Assembly (NCBI GenBank): GCA_963757265.1
Contig: CAVWRA010000006.1
Location: 62,001-126,000 of the forward strand
Origin: CAIVVT01 sp963757265
GTDB lineage: Bacteria > Acidobacteriota > Terriglobia > Bryobacterales > Bryobacteraceae
Length of the DNA: 64,000 bases
Reading direction: 5' to 3'
The notes under the pieces are model-generated. The model saw only the letters and a program-made list of their open reading frames with translations. It was not told the origin of the DNA and ran no database searches. The position numbers and the translations under genes were made by a program. Below are positions 17,535 through 26,935 of this stretch, piece after piece. The number at the start of each line of letters is the position of its first letter. The stretch's first letter is position 1.

Positions 17535-19001
17535 GTGGAGGTTGCCGCTATAATTCCCCAAGCCGTGTTTCGCGCTGTTCCGATCCTGCTCCTGCTGGTG
17601 GCAGTCTCCGCGCAGACCCCTCCGGACACCCGCCGACTGACAGAATCGGCGCTGGCGCGGATGGCTGAGCAAAAATACCCGGAGGCGGCGCGCGACTACG
17701 AGGCGCTCTTGAAACTATATCCCCAGGATCACGAAGCGCACTTCGCCTTGGCAGTCTGCTATACGGAAATGGACCGGCTCAGCGAGGCCGCCGCGGAGTT
17801 GCGCCGGTACGTAGAGTTAGAACCTCGGTCCGCGGAGGGCCGGGCAACGCTGGGCTCGGTGCTGATGGCCCAAGGGCTGGCTGAGGATGCGCGGCCACAG
17901 CTCGAAATCGCGTTGCGACTCGATCCATCGCAGGCAGATGCCGCCAAGGATCTGGCGCGGTGTTACAACCTCTCGGGCGAGCCTGCCAGGGCCATAGCCG
18001 TGCTGCGGCCTGTGGTGTCGGCCGACCGGGCCGACACCGAGGCTCGCTATTTGCTTGCGGGAGCTCTGTTGAACTCCCGCGATGCGGCGGCTGCGGCGGA
18101 GGAACTGGATCAAATGTTGGCCGTTGATCCGGGGAGCCCAGCCGACATCTACGACCTCTCCGCACGGGCGCAGCAGGTACTTGGAAACTTCCCCAAGGCG
18201 ATCGATCTATGCGAGCGCGGCATGCGCCTCTACCCCTACGCCGCGCAGCTGGAGGCCGTTTACCTCAGACTCCCTCCGGAAATCTTGGCAAAGCGCATCG
18301 ACACGAGGTTGGAGAGACTGAACGCCGCGACGCAGGCCGATCCCGGGGAGCTGCTGGCTCTTGCGCGCGTGATCATGGACTGGCCGCAGACCGCCAAACA
18401 GATACCCGGCACCGCCGTGGAACTAGCGGCGCGGGCCGTCGCCGTTCAACCTCGTGATCCGTGGACGCGTTTCCACTACGCGCGCTCCTTGGGCTGCGTT
18501 CGTAAGTACGCCGAAGCAGCCGAAGCGCTTGAATTGGCGCTCGCGATGGAGCCGGGCGCGGAACTGCAGGTGTTGATCCACACGCGCCTGGCCTCACTCG
18601 AGCAAATGCAATCTCATCCCGATCGAGCGCGGGAGGCGTTTCTTACCGCCATGGCCATCAACCGCAAGCTGCCCAAACCCAACCCGGATGTGGCCTGTGA
18701 GTTTGCGAGATTCCTGCGTGAACAAGCACAGTCTGCGGAGGCCAGAGCGGTTGTGGAAGAGGCTCTCCGCTGGGCTCCATTTCACGCCCCCGCGCGGCTC
18801 GAAAGAGCCAAGTTCTTAGCCGACGACAACCGCGGGTACGAAGTCATCCGGGAAGCCACGTTTGTGGTCCGCAACTCGCAAGATGAGGAACTCCTGCGTT
18901 CCGCGCACTACCTGCTTGTCCGCGCCTATCATCTGGCAGGCGACGAGGTGCGCGCCAGGTCCGAGCAGTCGTGGTTGGAGTCCCGAAAGAAAGGACCGTA
19001 A
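17535..19001 (+). CDS. second TPR-repeat protein
   Basis: This 488-residue protein has a hydrophobic N-terminus ending VAVSAQ (about residue 27) and then TPR repeats through the whole length (AARDYEALLKLYPQDHEAHFALAVCY, AAAELRRYVELEPRSAEGRATLG and others). It is a likely paralogue of the preceding TPR protein. The start is uncertain: GTG at 17535 or GTG at 17565 would both keep the signal sequence. It is the last gene of the receptor-TPR-TPR row. Confidence 0.75.
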   Translation: MEVAAIIPQAVFRAVPILLLLVAVSAQTPPDTRRLTESALARMAEQKYPEAARDYEALLKLYPQDHEAHFALAVCYTEMDRLSEAAAELRRYVELEPRSAEGRATLGSVLMAQGLAEDARPQLEIALRLDPSQADAAKDLARCYNLSGEPARAIAVLRPVVSADRADTEARYLLAGALLNSRDAAAAAEELDQMLAVDPGSPADIYDLSARAQQVLGNFPKAIDLCERGMRLYPYAAQLEAVYLRLPPEILAKRIDTRLERLNAATQADPGELLALARVIMDWPQTAKQIPGTAVELAARAVAVQPRDPWTRFHYARSLGCVRKYAEAAEALELALAMEPGAELQVLIHTRLASLEQMQSHPDRAREAFLTAMAINRKLPKPNPDVACEFARFLREQAQSAEARAVVEEALRWAPFHAPARLERAKFLADDNRGYEVIREATFVVRNSQDEELLRSAHYLLVRAYHLAGDEVRARSEQSWLESRKKGP

Positions 19002-19710
19002 CTACGACAAGGTGGCTGAATCTCGAATCTCTAGTTCCATCGCTGTTTCAAAGGGGCCCGCCTGTCCCCGGATTAATAGCTTGGACAGCGGAACGGCTAC
19101 CTCTTAATCGAGCCAGAATCAGATGCGGCAGTTTTGACTAAAGCGCAGTCTAACTTCCGATAAGGCGTAGTCTCAAGAGATATTCGCAACCAGAAGCTAT
19201 AAAAAGTGATAATCAATTCGAGAGCTGAATCAGGTTTAAATAGTATTAATTAACTTTCTCTATTATTGTAATCTTCTCATGTAGAAATTCGGGTGCTCTG
19301 GGTCATGCGGCAATTACACTATACTTATCCAAATATACTTTATACAGTTTCTTGAGCGGTACATTGGCGAGGCGTTGGCGACCACCGACTTGCTCTGTTT
19401 GTCGCCGTTTCGATTTTGAGTTCGGTCTTTGACTCGGCCAACGGCGCCTTCTTTCACGGAAGCCCGCCATCCATGCCGGTTCCCGAACCAGGCCCCGCGA
19501 TGCCACAGGCCTTAATCCGCGAGCCGGTCACCTGCTGCAAGTGCAGGTGCGCTACCTGCGGCAATATCCAATGAAATCAGCAGCTTGTAAACTTCGGCGT
19601 TCGCCGAACTGGGGGATTTATGCAGAATTGTAGCTAAAGGACCCTCAAGGCTCAACAGGGTTGTTTTGCAACTTGCTGAAAACAAAGAAGAACAAACAGG
19701 GAGATCCACT
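19002..19710. other. AT-rich intergenic stretch
   Basis: About 19190-19350 is strikingly AT-rich for this chromosome (runs such as TTTAAATAGTATTAATTAAC), and no gene is recognised in the whole interval. Base composition this different from the neighbours marks foreign DNA or an element end. It is followed directly by scar B. Confidence 0.55.
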
Positions 19711-19868
19711 GAGCCCAAGGCAGTTTCCGGCCTCGTGGCTGAATTCTCTATTTTCAAGCGCTTACGTTTCAATGAGATACAGCTGACCCGTTGAAGCCGG
19801 TGGATTCTGGTGGAAGCTGGAGGAACCCGACAGCTACGATTTCAGCTGCAGCCTAATGGGGTGAACTC
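19711..19868 (-). repeat. attachment scar B (degraded) plus element end
   Basis: The tRNA-Pro 3' half is mostly lost; only GAGCCCAAGGCAG, the anticodon-loop segment, is kept. The next 150 bases align with those after scars A and C: CAGTTTCCGGCC, TATTTTCAAGCGCTTACG, GTTGAAGCCGGTGGA and GACAGCTACGA. It marks an internal junction between two tandem elements. Confidence 0.65.
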
Positions 19869-19951
19869 TGATCATCAGGCAGCTTGCCCCATCTACGCTC
19901 AGCCGTCTCTCCCTCGCCCCACCGTTTTGTTGTCATCCACCGCCTGCAATG

Positions 19952-21247
19952 CTACTGCAATGCGTAGAGGAAGCCGTCGGTGCTGCCCACGTAAATCACG
20001 CCGTCCGAGACCAGCGGGGTAGAGACGATGGATCCCAGCGCCGTGATTCGATAGACCGCCTCGGCCATCCCATCCAGGAACATGCTCTTGAAGACGCTCT
20101 TTTCATTCAGCTTGCCATCGGAAAGAAGCGCGTGCTCCGGGTCGGCTTGCGAAGCAGCGGTGTGCCACTCCCATAGCAATTTCCCGGATGTTGCGTCGAC
20201 CGCCAACAGGCTGCCGTTGATCAAGCCGAAGTAGGCCACGTTAGCAGCTATCGTGGGCGACGAGAACTCGTTCATCTTGAGAGGAACTTCGAAGAGCTGC
20301 TTTCCCGTTGCGGCGTCGAACGAGTAGAACTTCAGCGAGTCCGAGGTGCCGAAGAAGACCTTTCCACCGACGACCGCCGGCGTGACCGTCACCCAACTGC
20401 CGTTATTGTTGAAGTGCCAGCGTTGCTTGCCGGTGGCCGCATCGATCGCGTAGAAGTTAGAGTCGCGGCAACCGATATATACGGTGCCGTCGACGACAGT
20501 TGGCGATCCCTGGAATCCAACTTGATTGTGGTTATAAGGATCCGAGCCCGCCTGGAAATACCACTTCAGCTTGCCGGTGTCCGCTTCCAGCGCCAGGAGC
20601 ACACTGTCGAAGCTGCCTACGTAGAGCACGCCGTCCCGATAGGCGGGAGAGGAATGAACCACGTCGCCGGTCCTCCACATCCACAACAGTTTGCCGCTGT
20701 GTGCGTCCAGAGCGTAGACGTTGTTGTCGCCGCTGCCGAAGAACACCTTGCCCGCCGCAACGACTGGGCTCGATTGCCAGAAATCCCAGGAGTCCGCCAT
20801 CGTCTGGGTGCTCGGATTCACGCCATTCATGTGGCGCGCCTCGAAGCGGCGCTCACCCGGCGTGGCGAACTTCCAAAGCTCCTTGCCGGACTTCGCGTCC
20901 ACGGCGTAGAAGAAGCCGTCGTAGCTGCCGAAGTAGACCGTTTGTGAATCGACGGCGGGGGTTGAATCGACGGGGCCATTGGACTGGAACTTCCAAATCT
21001 CCTTGCCCGACTTGGCATCGATCGCGCACAGGCGGCCGTCCCAAGTCCCTATGTAGATCGAGTCGCCGCCGCGGACCGGCGAAGAGAAGATGCGTCCGCC
21101 CGTGTCGAACTTCCATTTCATGCTGACGGGTCCGGTGGGACCGGCACCGGCGGCAGTGCCGGTATGTGCGGCGTCGCCGTGGAACATGGATTGAGCGTTC
21201 ATCAGCCACCCGGCCGTGGTTATCAATAACAGAACTTTGCGAATCAT
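19952..21247 (-). CDS. secreted PQQ-type beta-propeller repeat protein
   Basis: The 431-residue protein has a signal peptide (residues 1-19, ending LMNAQ). Eight or so repeats follow with the pattern VYFGSxDGxxYAVDAxSGKELWKF, as in PQQ-binding-like (BamB/quinoprotein) beta propellers. No cytochrome or dehydrogenase active-site loop is evident, so it is more likely a structural or binding propeller than an enzyme. The ATG has a strong AGGAGT ribosome site. It stands alone between scars B and C, so it appears to be the only cargo of that short element. Confidence 0.82.
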   Translation of the reverse strand: MIRKVLLLITTAGWLMNAQSMFHGDAAHTGTAAGAGPTGPVSMKWKFDTGGRIFSSPVRGGDSIYIGTWDGRLCAIDAKSGKEIWKFQSNGPVDSTPAVDSQTVYFGSYDGFFYAVDAKSGKELWKFATPGERRFEARHMNGVNPSTQTMADSWDFWQSSPVVAAGKVFFGSGDNNVYALDAHSGKLLWMWRTGDVVHSSPAYRDGVLYVGSFDSVLLALEADTGKLKWYFQAGSDPYNHNQVGFQGSPTVVDGTVYIGCRDSNFYAIDAATGKQRWHFNNNGSWVTVTPAVVGGKVFFGTSDSLKFYSFDAATGKQLFEVPLKMNEFSSPTIAANVAYFGLINGSLLAVDATSGKLLWEWHTAASQADPEHALLSDGKLNEKSVFKSMFLDGMAEAVYRITALGSIVSTPLVSDGVIYVGSTDGFLYALQ

Positions 21248-21701
21248 GACACTCCTATTGCGTTTGGGGATCTCCAGATAACAAGATCTGATTACTTCAT
21301 TCACACGGACGCACTTCTGGAACAAAAGTTCGTTCATAATCGCGAAACTTTCGATACCTGCTGTACTGGGCAATCAAGCTCAGGGAATTGCCTGAAAAGC
21401 GGCTGATTCAGGCGGCAGTGGGTGAACAGGCAGACATCTTTAGGATCTGGGATCGGGAACAAGCCTCTGGGCGGTCGCCTCGCGGCTAGAGTTTTGCCTT
21501 TGTAAATCGACGGCCTCGTCCGCCGATGCGCGGATGATTAAATCCAGGACAATCCAGGGACAGTATTCGCAAATCGCATGGGCCACGCTGAGTTCGCCTC
21601 GAAGCGCGGCGTATTTGCGGCACTGAAATTCGGGAAGGGGTCCCCCGGAATTGGCATAGAGCCAAGCGCGCTAAATGGGAACGTTGGGCTGGAAGTTCTA
21701 T
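21248..21701. other. intergenic, no gene recognised
   Basis: Upstream region of the propeller gene reaching scar C. No coding or RNA feature could be supported. Confidence 0.5.
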
Positions 21702-21893
21702 TGGTCGGGGCGCCGAGATTTGAACTCGGGACCCCCTGCGCCCAAGGCAGTTTTCGGCCCCGCTCGAAAGTGCCCTATTTTCAATTGCTTACGTTTCAAG
21801 TAGATACGTGTGGCCGGTTGAAGCCGATGGAACCCTTTTGAAGCCGAAGGCATTTGGCAGCTACAAATTCGACTACATCCGCGTGGGGTGTGC
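21702..21893 (-). repeat. tRNA-Pro 3'-half attachment scar C, variant allele, plus element end
   Basis: From the CCA end (21702-21704) to the anticodon loop this is a tRNA-Pro(TGG) 3' half with the same acceptor strand and anticodon arm as the intact gene. The T-stem differs: CCGAG/CTCGG in place of GGGCG/CGCCC on the plus strand, with both strands changed so pairing is kept. The following 145 bases match the element end after scars A and B. It is not a functional tRNA because the 5' half is missing. Confidence 0.75.
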
Positions 21894-21975
21894 CAGTCTC
21901 TCGATTCGACTGGCACAGAAAACGCCGGTCTGGTCATCTCTCCGGGCCTAGCATTGTTTTAGCCGCGTCTCCGAC

Positions 21976-22764
21976 TCAGCGCTTGGCTGGCTCTTTCATG
22001 CGGCTCCGCAATCGTGTGATCTGGCGTTCCGCAAGGCGTGTTACCAACTCCGGACCCAACTGCTTCGCTCGCTCAGCGGATTCGAGCGCCTCCGTATAGC
22101 TTGCGCGGGCTTCATAAAGCACGGCCAGACGGTAAAAGTAGCTGCCCTGCGGGTCGAACTCGGTGGCGGTGATCAGATGCTGGAGGCCCTCGTCCAGCTT
22201 ATTCTCTTGTACTGCGGCCAAGCCCAAGAACAAGTACACTTTCCCCAAAAACGTCTTCTTTGTCGCCACCCACTGCTGACGGTCGCCGTTCACCGGCGTC
22301 TTGATACGGCGGATCCGTTCGAGCGCGTGTTGCGCGTACTCGCGTGCGCTCAGCAGTCCCGGCCTCGCTGCGCCCGGTTCCGCATGTTCCAATCGATACG
22401 CCGCCAGCGCGAGCAGCGCGTCTACATTCTCGGGATTCAGGCGGAGGATAGTCTCGGCAGTCTCTCGCGCATGCGGCGCGTCGCGGGTTTGTTCGTAGGT
22501 GTGAAGAAGAGAAATGTAAACAAACTCGCGAAAATCCGATTCGGGGTAGTCGCGGATGAAAGCACGGGCAAGGCGTATGACCACTTCTGAATCCGCCTCG
22601 TCGCAGACGCGGCCGACTGCGTCGAGTTCGTCGCGCGTCTTGGCCTGCGGTGAGATTTCGCCGAACGGCAAGAAGCGAATTTGCGCTTGGAGCGGAGGGG
22701 TGGCGAAGAGCAGAGCAAGCTGCGCAACCGCCGCCGCGGCCTTTGCATTCAAGATTGAACTCAT
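21976..22764 (-). CDS. TPR-like secreted protein
   Basis: The 262-residue protein begins with a signal peptide (MSSILNAKAAAAVAQLALLF, cleavage near LQAQ, residue 28). Helical repeats follow with TPR character (HARETAETILRLNPENVDALLALAAY; GLQHLITATEFDPQGSYFYRLAVLY; ALESAERAKQLGP). It resembles acidobacterial secreted TPR proteins of unknown role. Start chosen at the ATG that gives the signal peptide; an upstream in-frame extension is Pro/Gly-rich and unlikely. It is the first cargo gene after scar C. Confidence 0.72.
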   Translation of the reverse strand: MSSILNAKAAAAVAQLALLFATPPLQAQIRFLPFGEISPQAKTRDELDAVGRVCDEADSEVVIRLARAFIRDYPESDFREFVYISLLHTYEQTRDAPHARETAETILRLNPENVDALLALAAYRLEHAEPGAARPGLLSAREYAQHALERIRRIKTPVNGDRQQWVATKKTFLGKVYLFLGLAAVQENKLDEGLQHLITATEFDPQGSYFYRLAVLYEARASYTEALESAERAKQLGPELVTRLAERQITRLRSRMKEPAKR

Positions 22765-22929
22765 GCCATTTCCAGGAGAACAGTATAAATCAGGCCAGCG
22801 ATCCCCGTAAACTCCCGAATTGTGCCCTCGCGGCTGGCGGGGGTTACCGGAAGCGCTTTTGCCGCGATTCATCGCTGACCGCATAGATCCGTTTGATCTG
22901 ATGGCCCTCTATCGGTCTACGAGGGGGAT

Positions 22930-23280
22930 GGACGGGGTTTGGCGGCCTACCCGCTGCCGATGTGGTGAGATTGCTGTTGTACCGGCACCTGCTGGTTCGG
23001 CAGATGGTCCAGATAAAGAACCGAATCTCGGTGTTGCTGATGGAAATCGGAGTGAGCCACAATAGGCAGCGGCTGCACAAAGTGGGTTACTTCCGCGAGT
23101 TGCTCTCGACCAATGACGAGGCCCATCAGAGCATCCGGCCATTGCTGAGGCTGAGCAGCCAGACACTGGTTGGCCAGCCGCGCGGAAACCAACGCTATCA
23201 GCCCACTCAACCGGACGACGAATATGAGCTGACCCAAGCGATCATCGCGTTGGCCGGCAGTACTGCCAGTACGGCTATGA
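22930..23280 (+). pseudogene. IS110-family transposase fragment
   Basis: The frame contains LLYRHLLVRQMVQIKNRISV followed by LLMEIGVSHNRQRLHKVGYF, the conserved central segment of IS110/IS116 DEDD transposases. Both the N-terminal catalytic part and the C-terminal Transposase_20 part are missing or frameshifted. It is a remnant with no recognisable ends, directly beside the IS1182 copy. Confidence 0.65.
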
Positions 23281-23360
23281 GAAACCGGCGCCCTTGCGAC
23301 GTCCCCACCACCGGCCCCCCTCCTAACGCGGCTCCTGCACTACCACGTATTGGTTCGCCG

Positions 23361-24788
23361 CTAGCAGCCCGTGGATAAAGAGGTGTTTTCGCGCGCAGTC
23401 TGTCGACACTGACGGGGCCAGTAATCGGCGGCTGAAGTAGGACCCATGTGTTGGGAAGTCGTCGGTACAGCGTTTGCGAGCGCAAGGAGGCAAAAACAGA
23501 GCGCACTGCGAAGTTGTGCCGCCTGCCGGGCGGTGCCGACCCCCAGCAACTGGCGCAGGATCAAACTCAGGTTGAACGCTGCCGCATGAATTAGCGCGCG
23601 TTTGGCGATGTTGTTCTGGCCGCGCAGATGCACGCGCCTCATACCGCCGGTGTCGTACAGGTGGGCGAAGCTTCTTTCGATCAGTTCCCCGCGCCGTCTC
23701 ATCAGGGCCTTGGCTGTCTGGGTCTCCATCCGCCGCCGGTTGGCATACACCGCCGCTTGCGCAGCCTTCTGTCCGGACCACTTTTGCCGCTTCCGTTCCG
23801 GCTCCGCTATCACCGTGCGCACGCCCACCTCGGCCAGATCCTGCAACGTCTGCCGGCTGTGGTAGCCCTTGTCCGCCACCACCCGTTCCACGCCCACTGC
23901 GCTCACCGTCTCTACCGCTCCCACCGCGCCAGCTCGTGCCGCTTGCCCCGCCATTTCCGTCACCGCGCACCCGGCTTCCGCCAGCGTCGCCACCATGCTG
24001 GCGGTGTCCCCGCGATCGGCCGGTTGCACGGTCAGCGCCACCACCGCGCCCGTCTCCAGATCCACGGCGTGCTCGGCCTTGTAGGCCAGGTGCGTGCGCC
24101 CGTCTTTCATCTTGGCAATCCGCACTTCCGGGTCGCTGGGGCTTCTCCCAGTGCTCGGTTGGACAGCGACTTTCTTGTGCTTGCGGTCAAAGCGCTGGCC
24201 AGTCTTCTTCCGGCGTCGGCTCCTCGATCCCTTCGGTCTTCGTCAGGCTCCGCGATATTGTTCGTCGAATCCTCACCGGTGTCCTGGCGCACAATCGATT
24301 CTCAGCGCGGCGTTGGCTTCCAGCGTCGTGGCATCGACAGCCAGGTTTTTGCCACGCAGCAACCCTTCTGCCGCCAGGCGTTTCAGCACCCACCGGAATA
24401 CCGCCTTGTACGTTCCCAGATTCAGCAGCCGCCGCGTCTTGGACAGCGTCGAGTGGTCCGGCGTCTGCTCCGCCAGGCTCAAGCCTAGGAATGCCCGCAG
24501 ACTGAGCGAGTCCGAAATCCGGTAGGCAATCCCGCGTTCAGAGTCGATCCCCTCGAAATAGCCCATCAGAAAACAACGGAAGTACACCCCTGGCGCAATC
24601 GAAGGACGGCCCATGGTCGGGGCGTAGCACTTGCGGCAAATCCGCTCCGCGTAGGTGTCGAACTTCGCCCGGTCGAGGATTTCGTTCAGCCGGCTGTAGA
24701 ACGGGTGCCGCCCACGGGCCTGCAGCTGGCTCGTCTCCACCCAGAAAGAAGTCTGCTTGTGCCTCCGCTTGCCCAACGCCATGCCCAA
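23361..24788 (-). pseudogene. IS1182-family transposase, frameshifted
   Basis: The N-terminal DUF772 part (MGMALGKRRHKQTSFWVETS...DHSTLSKTRRLLN) is intact from 24788 to about 24275. The C-terminal DDE part (RIAKMKDGRTHLAYKAEHAV...NNIAKRALIHAAAFNLSLIL) is intact from about 24125 down. Between them the linker (RQDTGEDSTNNIAEPDED, then EGIEEPTPEEDWPAL) is split over three frames, so at least two indels inactivate the gene. The stop codon lies in the terminal inverted repeat region. Confidence 0.85.
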
Positions 24789-24845
24789 TTATCAGGCCAA
24801 AACATTCGTGCCTCAAGATGTTTCGAGGACTTTATCCACGGGCTG
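23365..24845 (-). mobile_element. IS1182-family insertion sequence, inactivated
   Basis: Terminal inverted repeats CAGCCCGTGGATAAAG at 23365-23380 and 24830-24845 are perfect over 16 bases. Flanks are CTAG on the left and CTAA on the right, so the CTAR target type is kept but the duplication is not identical. Length is 1481 bases. The IS701 element begins four bases beyond its right end. Confidence 0.78.
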
Positions 24846-24849
24846 CTAA

Positions 24850-26316
24850 TACTACTGTGTTATAAACGAGACATTTTGTAGTACAATTGTTTCGTGGGAG
24901 CAAGCCAACCGGCGCCGGGCCCACAGCAGAAGCGCTTTGCGGCATATTTGGATGGCCTGGCGCAGGCCGCAGGGCACGCCGATCGAATCGGTCCGTTGAA
25001 GTCGTATCGCACGGCTCTGTTGCTGCCTGGAGAGCGCAAGAGCGTTGAGCCGATGGCCGCGCGTTTGGCCCCGGACAACGTACGGCGGATGCATCAGTCT
25101 TTGCATCACCTGGTCGCCGACGCGCCGTGGAGCGATGCTGCCGTGCTGGCCGCAGTCCGTTCGCGCGTCGTGCCCGCGATGCAGCAGCACGGTCCGGTCG
25201 TTGCCTGGATCGTCGATGACACGGGGTTCCCGAAGAAGGGCGTGCACTCGGTCGGCGTGGCGCGGCAATACTGCGGGCAATTGGGCAAGCAGGAAAACTG
25301 CCGTGTGGCGGTGAGTTTGTCGGTGGCGAGTTGGAGTGCGAGCCTGCCGATCGCCTGCCAATTGTATTTGCCGGAAGCATGGGTCCAGGATGATGAGCGG
25401 CGCCGCCAAGCCGGCGTGCCGGGACGAATCGGATTTCAAACCAAACCTCAGATCGCGGTGGCGCAGATCCGGCAGGCCGTAGCGGAACAAGTGCCGCAGG
25501 GTGTGATCCTGGCCGACGCTGGTTATGGCACCGATGGGCAGTTTCGCGCGGCGCTGACGGAGTTGGAGTTGCAGTATGTGGTCGGCGTGCAAGGCACAAT
25601 CTCGGTGTGGGCGCCAGGCATGCAGCCTCTGCCGCCGAAGCCTTGGAAAGGCCGTGGGCGGCCGACGAAACTGCTGCGGCGCGACGCGCAACATCAGCCG
25701 GCTGCAGCGCGGCAACTGGCCCAGACGCTGCCCGCATCCGCCTGGAAGATCGTGACCTGGCGGCAAGGTGTCAAACAGGCTTTGCGCTCGCGGTTCGCGG
25801 CAGTCCGTGTGCGGCCGGCACATCGCGACTACTGGCAGGCCGAGGCGCACCCGGAACAATGGCTGCTGATGGAATGGCCGCACGGCGAGGCCGAGCCCAC
25901 CAAGTATTGGCTCTCCACGCTCCCGTCCGACACCCAACGAAAAGACCTCGTCAAACTGGCCAAGCACCGCTGGATCATTGAGCGCGACTACGAGGAGTTG
26001 AAACAGGAACTCGGCCTGGGCCACTTCGAAGGCCGTGGCTGGCGGGGCTTCCACCACCACGCCACCCTGTGTATCGCCGCGTATGGCTTCCTGGTCAGCG
26101 AACGAAGCCGTTTCCCCCCTCGGCCCGCGCCGGCAAATTGGAATTACCCGCGCCCGGACTCCCGACCGGCTTCCGCCCACGCGGTTGCCCCAGAGTTGCG
26201 CGGACGGCATAACCCGCACTCCATCGCTGCCCTCCGCCACGCGATTGCCGGTACACTCCTGCGACAGCTGCCACGCTGTCCTTTTTGTGGCGCACTACGT
26301 TTATAACACAGTAGTA
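24850..26316 (+). mobile_element. IS701-family insertion sequence, apparently intact
   Basis: Perfect 19-base terminal inverted repeats TACTACTGTGTTATAAACG at 24850-24868 and 26298-26316, length 1467. Flanking tetranucleotides are CTAA (left, shared with the IS1182 end) and CTAG (right). It interrupts the ImmA/IrrE gene on its right side. Confidence 0.88.
24894..26306 (+). CDS. IS701-family transposase
   Basis: The 470-residue DDE transposase (DDE_5 superfamily) is complete. The first catalytic Asp is in VVAWIVDDTGFPKKG (about residue 105), the second in VILADAGYGTDGQF (about 207), and the C-terminal part has RDYEELKQELGLGHFEGRGW with the catalytic Glu. The start is GTG; the stop lies inside the right inverted repeat. 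No frameshift is seen, so the element may still be mobile. Confidence 0.92.
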   Translation: MGASQPAPGPQQKRFAAYLDGLAQAAGHADRIGPLKSYRTALLLPGERKSVEPMAARLAPDNVRRMHQSLHHLVADAPWSDAAVLAAVRSRVVPAMQQHGPVVAWIVDDTGFPKKGVHSVGVARQYCGQLGKQENCRVAVSLSVASWSASLPIACQLYLPEAWVQDDERRRQAGVPGRIGFQTKPQIAVAQIRQAVAEQVPQGVILADAGYGTDGQFRAALTELELQYVVGVQGTISVWAPGMQPLPPKPWKGRGRPTKLLRRDAQHQPAAARQLAQTLPASAWKIVTWRQGVKQALRSRFAAVRVRPAHRDYWQAEAHPEQWLLMEWPHGEAEPTKYWLSTLPSDTQRKDLVKLAKHRWIIERDYEELKQELGLGHFEGRGWRGFHHHATLCIAAYGFLVSERSRFPPRPAPANWNYPRPDSRPASAHAVAPELRGRHNPHSIAALRHAIAGTLLRQLPRCPFCGALRL

Positions 26317-26575
26317 CTAGGGCCTTGGCGATAACTACCTGCTGTGCGCCGGACTTCCCGAACCGCGTCACCCCCAGCACGCCGTCAGGCAATTCTTCGT
26401 AGCTCGGCACGACGTTGAAGCGCTTTTCAATAAACCGATCAATCCGAATTGGCTGCGCAGAAGTTGGCAAAAGACCGACATGTCGAAGGGCATCAGCGCA
26501 CATCGTTTCGATCTCGCTGTCTTCGTAGTACGGGCGTTCCGCAAATGGCCCACGGGTTGTGCAAAAAGTCTTCAT
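26317..26575 (-). pseudogene. ImmA/IrrE-type metallopeptidase, truncated by IS701
   Basis: The first ~85 codons remain (YYEDSEIETMCADALRHVG...IRIDRFIEKRFNVVPSYEEL). This is the helical N-terminal part of ImmA/IrrE (DUF955) proteins that cleave a partner repressor. The HExxH zinc motif that should follow is lost where IS701 is inserted. The start is two bases after the stop of the XRE gene, the classic repressor-protease operon order. The missing 3' part is not found on the other side of the insertion. Confidence 0.72.
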
Positions 26576-26577
26576 TT

Positions 26578-26925
26578 CTATTTGGATCTGTCGGGTTTGC
26601 CCTTGCTGAGCTTCAAAATCTCATCCGACGTAACCTCTTTATTCACCAGTTTGCGGAGCGCCAGCCCGAAAGCTCGATCGTTCTGCGCCAAGCGCTTAAG
26701 CTCTTCGACCGGAGGTCGCGAGTCCAATGCACGTAGGTCCGTTTCTTTCACCGAGAAAAATCGCGCCATCCTGCCCAGTAATTCGTCCGATGGGTAGCGC
26801 CTACCGAACTCGATGTCCGACAGGTGAGCGGCCGTTACGTCTCCTAATTGTTTGGCTAGCTCCCGGAGTGAAAGGTCGCGATTCTCTCTCAACTCTCTGA
26901 GCCAGCCCCCAAGGGTTTTGTCCAT
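26578..26925 (-). CDS. XRE-family helix-turn-helix regulator
   Basis: This 115-residue protein starts MDKTLGGWLRELRENRDLSL and has a Cro/CI-type HTH (LRELAKQLGDVTAAHLSDIEFGRR) at about residues 15-60, followed by an acidic tail. XRE proteins of this type repress their own operon and are cleaved or opposed by the ImmA-like partner encoded just after. The start is set by the promoter: the likely transcription start is only a few bases upstream of this ATG, so an earlier ATG at 26940 lies inside the -10 box and cannot be used. With its protease broken the repressor may be constitutive. Confidence 0.85.
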   Translation of the reverse strand: MDKTLGGWLRELRENRDLSLRELAKQLGDVTAAHLSDIEFGRRYPSDELLGRMARFFSVKETDLRALDSRPPVEELKRLAQNDRAFGLALRKLVNKEVTSDEILKLSKGKPDRSK

Positions 26926-26935
26926 AGACACTGTA

